Positions 1 to 6,934 are shown, counted from the first letter of the stretch. The stretch: 14,555 bases of DNA from an uncultured Prevotella sp. (GCA_947095945.1 CAMUQM010000034.1:1-14555), one strand, 5' to 3'. Made by a program: numbers and translations. Notes: generated from the letters alone by a model not told the origin.

Positions 1-752
1 CAAAGACAGCCATCATTCTGGGCACAGGCCTCGGACAATTAGCTTCAGAGATAACTGATAGTTATACCTTTTCTTATCAAGATATACCTAACTTCCCAAT
101 ATCTACAGTAGAAGGACACGCAGGAAATCTTATCTTCGGAAAACTTGGAGGAAAAGATATCTTAGCAATGAAAGGTCGTTTCCACTTTTATGAGGGGTAT
201 GACATGAAGGATGTAACCTTCCCAATCCGTGTCATGCACGAATTAGGAATTGAAACTCTATTTGTTTCAAATGCTTCTGGCGGTATGAATCCATCATTCA
301 ATATTGGTGATCTTATGATTATTACCGACCATATCAATATGTTCCCAGAACATCCGCTGCGTGGCCGCAACTTCCCTACAGGTCCTCGCTTCCCAGATAT
401 GCATGAAGCATACGACCACAAATTAATAGAGTTAGCTGACTTTATAGCGAAAGAGAAGAATATCAAAGTTCAACACGGAGTTTACATAGGCGTACAAGGA
501 CCAACCTTTGAGACCCCTGCAGAATATCGTATGTACCACAAGATGGGAGGTGATGCTGTTGGTATGAGTACAGTTCCAGAGGTTATCGTTGCACGCCATA
601 GCGGCATTAAGGTATTTGGTATTAGTGTTATTACGGACCTTGGTGGTTTTGATGTTCCTGTAAAGGTTAGCCATGAAGAGGTTCAGGAGGCTGCAAATAC
701 CGCACAACCACGTATGACAGAGATTATGCGTGAAATGATTAAACGTTCATAA
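1..752 (+). CDS. punA: Purine nucleoside phosphorylase (PNP-I family), 5'-truncated by window edge
   Basis: Cytosolic salvage enzyme that cleaves purine nucleosides with phosphate to give free base and ribose-1-phosphate. The reading frame is open from base 3, and family motifs lie upstream of the first in-window ATG (168), so that ATG is internal and the true start is outside the window. Visible motifs are the phosphate-loop GTGLG near base 27, KGRFHFYEGY, SNASGGMNP, GDLMIITDHIN and QGPTFETPAEYRM, which carries the base-binding Glu. The C-terminal base-recognition motif reads VITDLGG (Asp codon 636-638), where trimeric PNPs such as the human enzyme have ITN. The trimeric 6-oxopurine PNP family is clear, but exact base specificity is open because of that Asp. 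The symbol punA is by family only. It lies 100 bp upstream of thiL on the same strand, consistent with co-transcription. Confidence 0.93.
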   Translation, partial: KTAIILGTGLGQLASEITDSYTFSYQDIPNFPISTVEGHAGNLIFGKLGGKDILAMKGRFHFYEGYDMKDVTFPIRVMHELGIETLFVSNASGGMNPSFNIGDLMIITDHINMFPEHPLRGRNFPTGPRFPDMHEAYDHKLIELADFIAKEKNIKVQHGVYIGVQGPTFETPAEYRMYHKMGGDAVGMSTVPEVIVARHSGIKVFGISVITDLGGFDVPVKVSHEEVQEAANTAQPRMTEIMREMIKRS

Positions 753-775
753 CTCACATTACTTACATTACTATA

Positions 776-821
776 CTAAGGCGTTCTTTATCTTATAAAT
801 CATAGATAGAGAACGTCTTAG
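776..821 (+). other. 18-bp intergenic hairpin between PNP and thiL
   Basis: The 5' arm (776-793) pairs along all 18 positions with the 3' arm (804-821), with two G-T wobbles and a 10-nt loop. The stem begins CTAAGGCGTTCT and closes AGAACGTCTTAG. No run of T follows it, so it is not a standard intrinsic terminator. It could be an RNA-stabilising or processing structure within a PNP-thiL transcript, or a weak terminator. The fold is read directly from the sequence; the role is inferred. Confidence 0.7.
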
Positions 822-852
822 ATGTTATATTACGAAGATTTTATTAAAGTAA

Positions 853-1962
853 ATGGAAATAAAAGAACTTGGAGAATTCTGTCTTATCAACCGGCTCACA
901 AAAGATATTCAATATTCCAACAGGTCAACTATCAAAGGAATAGGTGATGACGCTGCTGTTTTACGTTATTCAAACAAAGAGACACTCGTTTCTTCACAGA
1001 TGTTTATGGAGGGTGTACAGTTCGACTTAACCTATATTGACATGGAACATCTTGCCTATAAGGTGGCAATGGTAACAATGAGTAATATCTTTGCAATGAA
1101 CGGTCAGCCACATCAACTCATCGTCTCATTGGGACTTGGCAAGCGTTTTAAAGTAGAAGATCTTGATCAATTCTATGCAGGACTAAATAAAGCTTGTGCA
1201 AAATGGAACGTAGATATTGTGGGAGGCGACACAACTTCTTCATATACAGGACTTGCTATTAATCTCACCTGTATTGGTGATGCTGCAAAGGATAATATTG
1301 TCTATCGTAACGGAGCAAATGAAACAGACCTCATCTGTGTAACTGGTGATCTTGGTTCAGCATATATGGGACTACAAATCCTCGAACGTGAAAAGACTGT
1401 CTACTACCAGCAGGTGCAGGAGTATAATAATAAGGTTAAGGAAGCACAAAACAATAAAGATGAAAAACGACTTGAGGCATTGCGTCAGGAACGTGCAGCT
1501 ATTGAAGATTTCCAACCTGATTTTGCTGGGAAAGAATACCTTATTGATCGTCAGTTGAAGCCTGAAGCACGTGGTGACGTCCTAAACCAGCTTCGTGCTG
1601 CAGGAATACATCCTACTTCTATGATTGATATTTCTGATGGTTTAGCAACCGCATTGAAGCATATTTGTGAACAAAGTCACTGCGGTTGTAGAGTTTATGA
1701 AAAGAATATTCCTATCGATTATCAAACAGCAGCAACATGTGAAGAGTTCAATATGAACCTTACAACAGCTGCTTTAAATGGAGGTGAAGACTATGAACTT
1801 CTTTTTACAGTTCCTATTGGTGACCATGAGAAGATTGATAAGATGGAGAATATTAGACAGATAGGTTATATTACAAAAGAAAGCCTGGGCGCATTCCTAA
1901 TTGCTCGCGATGGCAACGAGTTTGAATTAAAGGCGCAAGGTTGGCCTATAAACAAGGAATAG
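853..1962 (+). CDS. thiL: Thiamine-phosphate kinase (ThiL-like, AIR synthase-related fold)
   Basis: ThiL phosphorylates thiamine monophosphate with ATP to give thiamine diphosphate. The protein has 369 residues, longer than the usual 320-350 or so. In order it shows the N-terminal GIGDDAAVL (residues 29-37), EGVQFDLTY (53-61), VGGDTTSS (123-130), IDISDGLATAL (258-268) and a C-terminal NGGEDYELLF, all family signatures. Two expected Mg/ATP-ligand positions differ: the Asp usually found just before the EGVHF motif is Gln49, and the Asp of the usual N-L-S-D-I-A-A-M-G motif is Asn78. A charged, helix-prone insert (about residues 186-220, rich in Glu, Lys, Arg and Gln) separates the two halves. 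Start ATG 853 has no Shine-Dalgarno, as is normal in this phylum. Family assignment is strong; full activity is less certain because of the changed ligands. Confidence 0.85.
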   Translation: MEIKELGEFCLINRLTKDIQYSNRSTIKGIGDDAAVLRYSNKETLVSSQMFMEGVQFDLTYIDMEHLAYKVAMVTMSNIFAMNGQPHQLIVSLGLGKRFKVEDLDQFYAGLNKACAKWNVDIVGGDTTSSYTGLAINLTCIGDAAKDNIVYRNGANETDLICVTGDLGSAYMGLQILEREKTVYYQQVQEYNNKVKEAQNNKDEKRLEALRQERAAIEDFQPDFAGKEYLIDRQLKPEARGDVLNQLRAAGIHPTSMIDISDGLATALKHICEQSHCGCRVYEKNIPIDYQTAATCEEFNMNLTTAALNGGEDYELLFTVPIGDHEKIDKMENIRQIGYITKESLGAFLIARDGNEFELKAQGWPINKE

Positions 1963-2008
1963 GAAACTTGTTAAAGGATGTAAACATGTCTATTTTTCTT
2001 TAGAAAAG

Positions 2009-2040
2009 TTTGGAGGAATAAAATAAAAGTACTACCTTTG
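2009..2040 (+). promoter_or_regulatory. Bacteroidota-type promoter of tRNA-Phe
   Basis: A -33 element TTTG (2009-2012) is followed after 20 nt by the -7 element TACCTTTG (2033-2040), matching the TTTG / TAnnTTTG consensus of the Bacteroidota primary sigma factor. Transcription should start near 2044-2047, about 50 nt before the mature tRNA 5' end. This is the best-matching promoter in the window. Confidence 0.8.
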
Positions 2041-2095
2041 CATCGCAATTGAGAAAGCAACATAAACGCTTATAAATTAATTGCAAAATAATGAT

Positions 2096-2168
2096 GGTGC
2101 CATAGCTCAGTTGGTAGAGCAAAGGACTGAAAATCCTTGTGTCCCCGGTTCGATTCCTGGTGGTACCA
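2096..2168 (+). tRNA. tRNA-Phe (anticodon GAA)
   Basis: The full cloverleaf can be drawn. Acceptor stem GGTGCCA (2096-2102) pairs with TGGTACC (2161-2167), with one G-U pair. The D arm is GCTC/GAGC. The anticodon stem AAGGA/TCCTT encloses loop CTGAAAA, giving anticodon GAA. The T arm has loop TTCGATT. The discriminator base is A2168, and the gene continues CT rather than CCA, so CCA must be added by nucleotidyltransferase. The third T-stem pair is a C-U mismatch (C2146 with T2158). Confidence 0.97.
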
Positions 2169-2182
2169 CTCCTCCTTTCATC

Positions 2183-2214
2183 AGGGCGGTTCTCGCAAGA
2201 GGCCGCTCTTTTTC
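2183..2214 (+). terminator. Rho-independent terminator of tRNA-Phe
   Basis: A GC-rich hairpin (AGGGCGGT, bulged T, CTC, loop GCAA, GAG, GCCGCTCT) is followed by five T. It lies 14 bp after the tRNA and ends the single-gene transcript before the converging cysteine-rich gene. Confidence 0.85.
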
Positions 2215-2267
2215 ATTTAGTCCAAATCGGTCATTAGAGATTTTGGGGTCAGTCCTAAAACAAAGGG

Positions 2268-2468
2268 CTACTCCCAAATCTTTGCAGCAAGTTTAACAAA
2301 CTCAACTTTACCATCTATATAATCTGCAAAATATTCTGCAGCAGGTACACCATCAGGAAGATTGCATGAACCACATCCACCACATGCAGGTGCTTTACAA
2401 TGGAAACGTTCTTGAATAAACTCAATGCGCTCTTCTCGATCTGAATATTCAATCTGTGGTGCTAACAT
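2268..2468 (-). CDS. Small cysteine-rich protein of unknown function (66 aa)
   Basis: I do not recognise a named family. The 66-residue acidic protein has an N-terminal charged helix-like part and a compact cysteine cluster C24-x4-C29-x2-C32-x2-C35 within CKAPACGGCGSC, which could bind zinc or an Fe-S cluster. A C-terminal stretch with aromatic and hydrophobic spacing (AAEYFADYIDGKVEFVKLAAKIWE in part) follows. There is no signal peptide or membrane segment. It fits between the tRNA-Phe terminator and the HAD gene and has a candidate TAAGTTTG promoter box 54 nt upstream. The ordered cysteines, clean start and clean stop suggest a real gene rather than a chance frame. Confidence 0.75.
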   Translation of the reverse strand: MLAPQIEYSDREERIEFIQERFHCKAPACGGCGSCNLPDGVPAAEYFADYIDGKVEFVKLAAKIWE

Positions 2469-2521
2469 TTAATTAAGTATTTGTATAAATTGTATTTTAT
2501 GTCCCTATTATAATTGAATTG

Positions 2522-2529
2522 CAAACTTA
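2522..2529 (-). promoter_or_regulatory. Candidate -7 box for the cysteine-rich gene
   Basis: On the minus strand this reads TAAGTTTG, an exact TAnnTTTG match, 54 nt before the ATG at 2468. I found no TTTG at the expected -33 distance, so support rests on one element. Confidence 0.45.
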
Positions 2530-2594
2530 CATAAAATATTTGATATATAATGAATTTATTACAAAAGTTTCAATAAGGATAAGCAAAACACTTT

Positions 2595-3284
2595 TTATAA
2601 AACATGCTTTAACTGTGTAAAAAACTCTAATTTCAACAAATGAGGGTGTTTATACTCCTCTACTACTTCATGCTGCCATATTGTGTGAAAAGGAATATGA
2701 GCTGCCCAACCGCCAAGTTTTAATACCGGTTCAATATCTGAACGAAAAGAATTACCCACCATCAACAGCTGATTTACATCGATAGAAAACCTTTCACATA
2801 ATTGGTGATAAGACTTTTCTGTCTTATCTGAAACTACTATAATATCTTCAAAATATGAACTTAAGCCAGAACGGTTAAATTTGTTCTCTTGATCAAGTAG
2901 TTCTCCTTTAGTAAAAACAACCAAATGATACTTCCCTGACTCACGTAACACTTTCAGCGTTCCTTCAACGCCCTCCATAGGTTTCGCTGGTAGCTGGAGA
3001 AGTTCTTTACCTAACTCTATAATCATTTTAACTTCCTCTGCCTTTAACTTCCCATCACTTATCTCTATTGCATTTTCTAATAGTGATAGCAAGAAGGCCT
3101 TACTACCATAACCCAAAAGTGGCATATTTGCCGTTTCAACAGCAAAAAGAGCTTTTGAAATTTCATCAGCAGAGGCGTATGACTTAAGCACCTCACAATA
3201 TCCCTTCTCTACTGCATCAAAATAAGTTTGACACTCCCACAGAGTATCATCTGCATCAAAGGCTATCAATGATATATCTTTCAT
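2595..3284 (-). CDS. HAD-superfamily hydrolase (phosphatase, YjjG/Gph-like)
   Basis: Soluble phosphatase of the haloacid dehalogenase fold; the substrate cannot be read from sequence. The 229 residues carry all four HAD motifs. Motif I is FDADDTLW, with nucleophile Asp10 and acid/base Asp12. Motif II is VVFTKG with Thr125. Motif III is a Lys near SDKTEKSYH (Lys154 or Lys157). Motif IV is GNSFRSDIEP, with Asn178, Ser179 and Asp183 for Mg binding. Residues 17-100 form the helical C1 cap typical of the Gph/YjjG group. Start ATG 3284 puts motif I at the usual place close to the N terminus. It lies 126 bp upstream of the cysteine-rich gene on the same strand; that gene has its own candidate promoter box. 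Confidence 0.88.
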   Translation of the reverse strand: MKDISLIAFDADDTLWECQTYFDAVEKGYCEVLKSYASADEISKALFAVETANMPLLGYGSKAFLLSLLENAIEISDGKLKAEEVKMIIELGKELLQLPAKPMEGVEGTLKVLRESGKYHLVVFTKGELLDQENKFNRSGLSSYFEDIIVVSDKTEKSYHQLCERFSIDVNQLLMVGNSFRSDIEPVLKLGGWAAHIPFHTIWQHEVVEEYKHPHLLKLEFFTQLKHVL

Positions 3285-3304
3285 AACTTTATTGTTTCCA
3301 ACTG

Positions 3305-3312
3305 CAAAAATA
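3305..3312 (-). promoter_or_regulatory. Candidate -7 box for the HAD hydrolase gene
   Basis: The minus strand reads TATTTTTG, a TAnnTTTG match about 20 nt before the ATG at 3284, giving a very short leader. No matching -33 TTTG is visible. A second box, TATCTTTG at 3420-3427 on the same strand, is a better-known variant and would give a leader of about 130 nt. I cannot tell which is used. Confidence 0.4.
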
Positions 3313-3427
3313 CATTGAAGTCGTCTTGACTCTTATAATTTGTCAAAGTTGAGAGGAGGCTCCTGCCTTTATATTTACAAAAACAAGTCTCAAACTCCTT
3401 TCATATACAAAGTAGTGGACAAAGATA

Positions 3428-4092
3428 CAATAAAAATGAAAATATACTCCATTTATCAGTTGAAAATGTAGATATACTTACCCAAGAGACCTATTAGATA
3501 TACCTCTATTAAATGCGTAGATAGGAATTAGAGTAAAGGCTCATATACTTGATTAAATAGTCCGCTACAGAAGAGATAAACTACAAAATAAAGTGATGAA
3601 AAGGCAAATAGCTACTATATCAATCCATTAACATGTTTTTCGTCTACTTCAAACAACTTGTTCCTTTGTCTATCGACTTTTGTAAACTTTCTTCATGTTC
3701 CTCGAAATCAACACATGTTCTTTTGGCTTCTAAAAGACGCCCAATTGACTTGCAAAAGATGCCCTTTGGGAATGTTACTAACGCCCTTTTGAAATCCAAT
3801 TAAGCACCTTTTCTTGCACCACTTTATAACTGACTGATTTTCTGTTGATTGCAAACTTGCTTCTTACATGTATTCTTCGTCTTTATTTTAGGGAGATTGC
3901 ACGAAATTATGTAATAATTTTTCAAAACCTCATCAACATCTTTGAAGCATTAAAAAGAAAAAAATCTCCATGTCAGAGGGCGAGAGTAAGATAGACAGTT
4001 AACTATCTTGGCTATGTTCTTGTTTAATGAATAATTCCGATTTTTCTGTTGAAGCTATGAGATCTATTTATGGAAGAACCCTTAAAAAGCAC
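3428..4092. other. Gene-free intergenic stretch
   Basis: No frame here looks like a gene, and stop codons are frequent in all six. The left part (3428-3620) is plain AT-rich DNA. The middle (3630-3820) holds an imperfect tract of about 22-nt period, listed separately. The right part (3840-4000) is AT-rich with a short purine-rich run near 3951-3970. No tRNA, riboswitch or transposase fragment was recognised. Confidence 0.6.
3710..3819. repeat. Imperfect 22-nt-period repeat tract
   Basis: Five 22-nt segments in a row (3710, 3732, 3754, 3776, 3798) share a core at the same register. Segments 2 and 3 begin AAAAGACGCCC and AAAAGATGCCC. Segments 3 and 4 carry GCCCTTT at 3761 and GCCCTTTT at 3783, exactly 22 apart. 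Segment 5 has CACCTTTT at 3805, another 22 on. Segment 1 has the weaker GTTCTTTTG in register. CATGTTC also recurs at 3694 and 3714. The copies are diverged, so this looks like an old tandem array or the inside of a miniature element. No terminal inverted repeats were found by eye. Confidence 0.5.
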
Positions 4093-4145
4093 AAAAAACG
4101 CTCATATAGCACGCCTGATAAAATCATCAGTTTACTATATGAGCG
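4093..4145 (-). terminator. Terminator of the glycogen operon, with nested hairpin
   Basis: On the minus strand, 11-bp arms CGCTCATATAG (4145-4135) and CTATATGAGCG (4109-4099) pair perfectly. The 25-nt loop holds a second 5-bp stem (CTGAT/ATCAG). Six T follow at once (4098-4093). It lies 26 bp after the stop codon of the GH57 gene. The unusually tall nested stem may also protect the 3' end of the mRNA. Confidence 0.85.
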
Positions 4146-4171
4146 ATATACATATGTTACATAAAAAAAAC

Positions 4172-5617
4172 TTACTTAGCTTTTACTTCTTCAGCAACAG
4201 CCTTTACTGCTTTCTTAACGGGAGCTTTCTTAGCAGGCTTCTTAGCTGCAGTCTTTGGCGCAGCTGCTTTCTTTGCTGGGGCTTTCTTCTCTAACAGTGC
4301 ACGAAGTTTATCACCCTCTGCCTCCAACTTATCAACCTTTGCCTGAAGATTACTGAGATCCTTTGTTTTCATTTCAATCTCATCACCCTGATTGCGTATA
4401 GTCGTGAGCAATCCGTTCAACTCTTCATTATCAATCTCAGCAGGATAAAGCGTATTGACACGGTTCAAGAAATCGCCAAGAATATTCATGTAATTCGTGA
4501 AAGCATCAAATGGACTATCATAGATACCACGGTCCATACCGACACGTGAAGGCTTAGTAGACATAAAGCGGAAGTTGTCACTTGCCTGCAGATAGTCCCA
4601 ATCCTGATTGATACGTGGGTCGTTAGCAATACGTACACGATCAGCAATACTATACAACTTGTTGAACGCTTCACGCTGCATTGGATTACCCAACCAAGTG
4701 CTGACATCACGCTCTTCGTCCATCCAGCTCAATGTGTCTGGTACATAGAGGTTGTCAACACTCTTCAACTTCATACAAATCTCTGTTGGAGTTGAGAAAG
4801 TAATGCCACGCTGTTTAGCGCAAGCTGGCAATGCCTTAAAGAACTCAAGGATATTACTTGACAATGGCTGCTCGATACCAAGTGCTGAAAGGTTCATAAA
4901 GAGACCGATTACTTGCTCCTCCTCTGGGAGTGCTGCAATCTGTGCCATATATGTATCAGCAAACAATGGGTAACCATCCCAATCTGAATTGTTGAAACGC
5001 AATGAGATATCATCACTCAACTTCACATCACGCAACAGAAGTTTCAGGTTAGGAGCAAGCGCACAATTATATACATAATGTGGACTCTTCCAACCTAAGA
5101 CATGCTTTGCACCCTCTGTCAACATTCCCTTGAAGCCCATCTGAGAAGCTATCAAGCCAATGTCGTCACTATAGATAAGCGAGGAGTTACGCAATACCTT
5201 TGGTGTTTGCCCAAAATATTCCTTAATCTTTTTAGCCTGACGCTTTACTTCAGACTTAAAGCTTTCCTCGTTTGCCAGTGATGCCAAGCCATGGGAATAA
5301 GGCTCAGCAAGAAATTCTACACAGCCAGTATTGTTCAGTTCCTGCAACTTATCAAGAACCTGTGGGGCATGCATCTCAAGTTGTTCAATACCTACACCCG
5401 AAAGTGAAAAAGCTACTTTAAATGCTTTACCATTGTCTTTAATCATCTGCAACAGCGTGTCTAATGCTGGCATATAGCTTCTCTCGGCGATTTCTGATAC
5501 CGAACGCTCGTTCTCGAAATCGTCATAATAATAATGGTCAGTACCAATATCAAAGAAGCGGTAGCGTTTCAGGTGAACTACCTGATGTATCTCGAAATAT
5601 AAACAGATTGTTTTCAT
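4172..5617 (-). CDS. GH57 alpha-amylase-like protein, probable pseudoenzyme, with Lys/Ala-rich tail
   Basis: Last gene of the glycogen operon. The 481 residues start with a GH57 (beta/alpha)7-barrel: CLYFEIHQV (5-13) keeps the family His-Gln, and CVEFLAEPYSHGL (99-111) is well conserved. The region expected to hold the nucleophile as RNTELIY instead reads RNSSLIY (143-149), so Glu is Ser146. The region expected as FMDYETFG reads FMNLSALG (240-247), so the acid/base Asp is Asn242. Both catalytic residues are therefore missing. Catalytically deficient 'alpha-amylase-like' GH57 homologues are known from Bacteroidota. Residues 398-445 look like a coiled coil. The last 38 residues contain 14 Lys in KKAPAKK-type repeats, resembling histone H1/AlgP tails. 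There is no signal peptide, so it should be cytosolic. Inferred role: binding glucan or organising glycogen enzymes rather than hydrolysing. Confidence 0.88.
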   Translation of the reverse strand: MKTICLYFEIHQVVHLKRYRFFDIGTDHYYYDDFENERSVSEIAERSYMPALDTLLQMIKDNGKAFKVAFSLSGVGIEQLEMHAPQVLDKLQELNNTGCVEFLAEPYSHGLASLANEESFKSEVKRQAKKIKEYFGQTPKVLRNSSLIYSDDIGLIASQMGFKGMLTEGAKHVLGWKSPHYVYNCALAPNLKLLLRDVKLSDDISLRFNNSDWDGYPLFADTYMAQIAALPEEEQVIGLFMNLSALGIEQPLSSNILEFFKALPACAKQRGITFSTPTEICMKLKSVDNLYVPDTLSWMDEERDVSTWLGNPMQREAFNKLYSIADRVRIANDPRINQDWDYLQASDNFRFMSTKPSRVGMDRGIYDSPFDAFTNYMNILGDFLNRVNTLYPAEIDNEELNGLLTTIRNQGDEIEMKTKDLSNLQAKVDKLEAEGDKLRALLEKKAPAKKAAAPKTAAKKPAKKAPVKKAVKAVAEEVKAK

Positions 5618-5665
5618 TATCTTTTTGTTTTAGTTTTAAAAAGGTTATTAGTTCTCTCATGGCAT

Positions 5666-6934
5666 TTATTTCCAGCCTAAGGTACGAAAGTAAAGTTCAC
5701 GAATCCACGCTCCTACTTTCTCCCACGTTATCTGGTCAACCTCTCGTTTACCCTCTTGAGAGAGGTAATCGAAAAAGCTCTCATTGTGACAAATAGAGTA
5801 GATTGCATCGGCAAGCGCATGAATGTCCCAATAGTCTACCTTAATACAGTTATTGAGAATTTCCGCACAACCGCTTTGTTTTGAGATGATACTTGGTGTA
5901 CCGCACTGCATTGCTTCCAAAGGAGAGATTCCGAAAGGCTCACTTACTGATGGCATCACATAGACATCAGATGCTTTCAAGCACTCATAAACCTGACTTC
6001 CCCTCATAAAACCGGGGAAGTGGAAACGATCGGCAATACCTCGTTCAGCGGCAAGATAAATCATCTGATCCATCATATCGCCTGAACCTGCCATACAGAA
6101 ACGAACATTACGTGTACGATGAAGCACCATATTGGCAGCCTCAACAAAGTATTCCGGACCTTTCTGCATCGTCAAACGACCAAGGAATGTTACAACCTTC
6201 TCCTTACCCTTATGGTCTGGACGTGGCATATCTGCAATCTCCTTTGCCAATGGATAAACGGCATTATGTACCGTAAACACCTTGCGTGGGTCCTGATGAT
6301 ACTGATTAATAACGGTCTGGCGTGTAAGCTCTGACACACACATGATGCAGTCAGCATTGTCCATACCATCCTTTTCTATACCATATACGGTTGGATTAAC
6401 CTTACCACGTGAACGGTCAAAATCGGTTGCATGCACATGAATACATAAAGGTTTACCAGACACACGCTTAGCGTGAATACCCGCTGGGTAAGTCAACCAA
6501 TCGTGTGCATGAATAATATCAAAGTCGTATGTACGAGCAACAACACCTGCAATAATCGAATAATTATTGATTTCCTCGTGCAGATTAGAAGGATAACCTC
6601 CAGCAAAATCCATTGCACCAAGGTCGTTGACGTGCATATAATTGAAGTCTGCATAGATGTGCTCACGTAACTTAAAGTAAAGTTCTGGCGACATAATGTT
6701 GCCAAGACGATTCTTTACATAATCATAGCTAAGCTCACGATAAGCGATTGGCACATGATTCATTGCCACAATCTCAGCGTATGTATGGTCCTCATCACCA
6801 AAAGGATGTGGCAAACAGAGAATTGTCTCGATATCGCCCTGCGCATGAAGACCTTCTGAAATACCAAAGTTAGCAGTTGCTAAGCCACCATATACATGAG
6901 GAGGATACTCCCATCCAAACATTAAAACTTTCAT
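5666..6934 (-). CDS. Glycogen-synthase-like GT-B glycosyltransferase
   Basis: Likely builds alpha-1,4-glucan from a nucleotide-glucose donor in the cytosol. The 422 residues show a GT-B layout. The N-terminal WEYPPHVYGGLA (8-19) has the Gly-Gly donor loop. IIHAHDWLTYPAGI follows at 140-153. The hinge and second domain have TFLGRLTMQKGPEYF (249-263). The SEPFGISPLEAM segment carries the E-x7-E pair Glu332 and Glu340. Length and style fit the GT4-type glycogen synthases of Bacteroidota rather than the longer GT5 GlgA. Start ATG 6934 is set by an AGGAGGG Shine-Dalgarno six bases upstream, overlapping the end of the debranching enzyme gene. It lies 48 bp before the GH57 gene. Donor sugar (ADP- or UDP-glucose) cannot be told from the sequence. 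Confidence 0.9.
   Translation of the reverse strand: MKVLMFGWEYPPHVYGGLATANFGISEGLHAQGDIETILCLPHPFGDEDHTYAEIVAMNHVPIAYRELSYDYVKNRLGNIMSPELYFKLREHIYADFNYMHVNDLGAMDFAGGYPSNLHEEINNYSIIAGVVARTYDFDIIHAHDWLTYPAGIHAKRVSGKPLCIHVHATDFDRSRGKVNPTVYGIEKDGMDNADCIMCVSELTRQTVINQYHQDPRKVFTVHNAVYPLAKEIADMPRPDHKGKEKVVTFLGRLTMQKGPEYFVEAANMVLHRTRNVRFCMAGSGDMMDQMIYLAAERGIADRFHFPGFMRGSQVYECLKASDVYVMPSVSEPFGISPLEAMQCGTPSIISKQSGCAEILNNCIKVDYWDIHALADAIYSICHNESFFDYLSQEGKREVDQITWEKVGAWIRELYFRTLGWK

Noticed and set aside
168..170. ATG as the start of the PNP gene
   Set aside because: Conserved PNP sequence, including GTGLG, lies upstream in the same frame to the window edge.
2081..2296. 71-residue frame running through tRNA-Phe
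   Set aside because: It is the tRNA gene and its terminator read as protein.
3428..4092. Possible degraded gene or transposase remnant
   Set aside because: No frame gives recognisable protein motifs; only periodic noncoding repeats were visible.
4070..4294. 74-residue plus-strand frame over the GH57 C terminus
   Set aside because: It is antisense to the Lys/Ala tail and the terminator; its Ser/Leu/Cys-rich content mirrors the tail codons.
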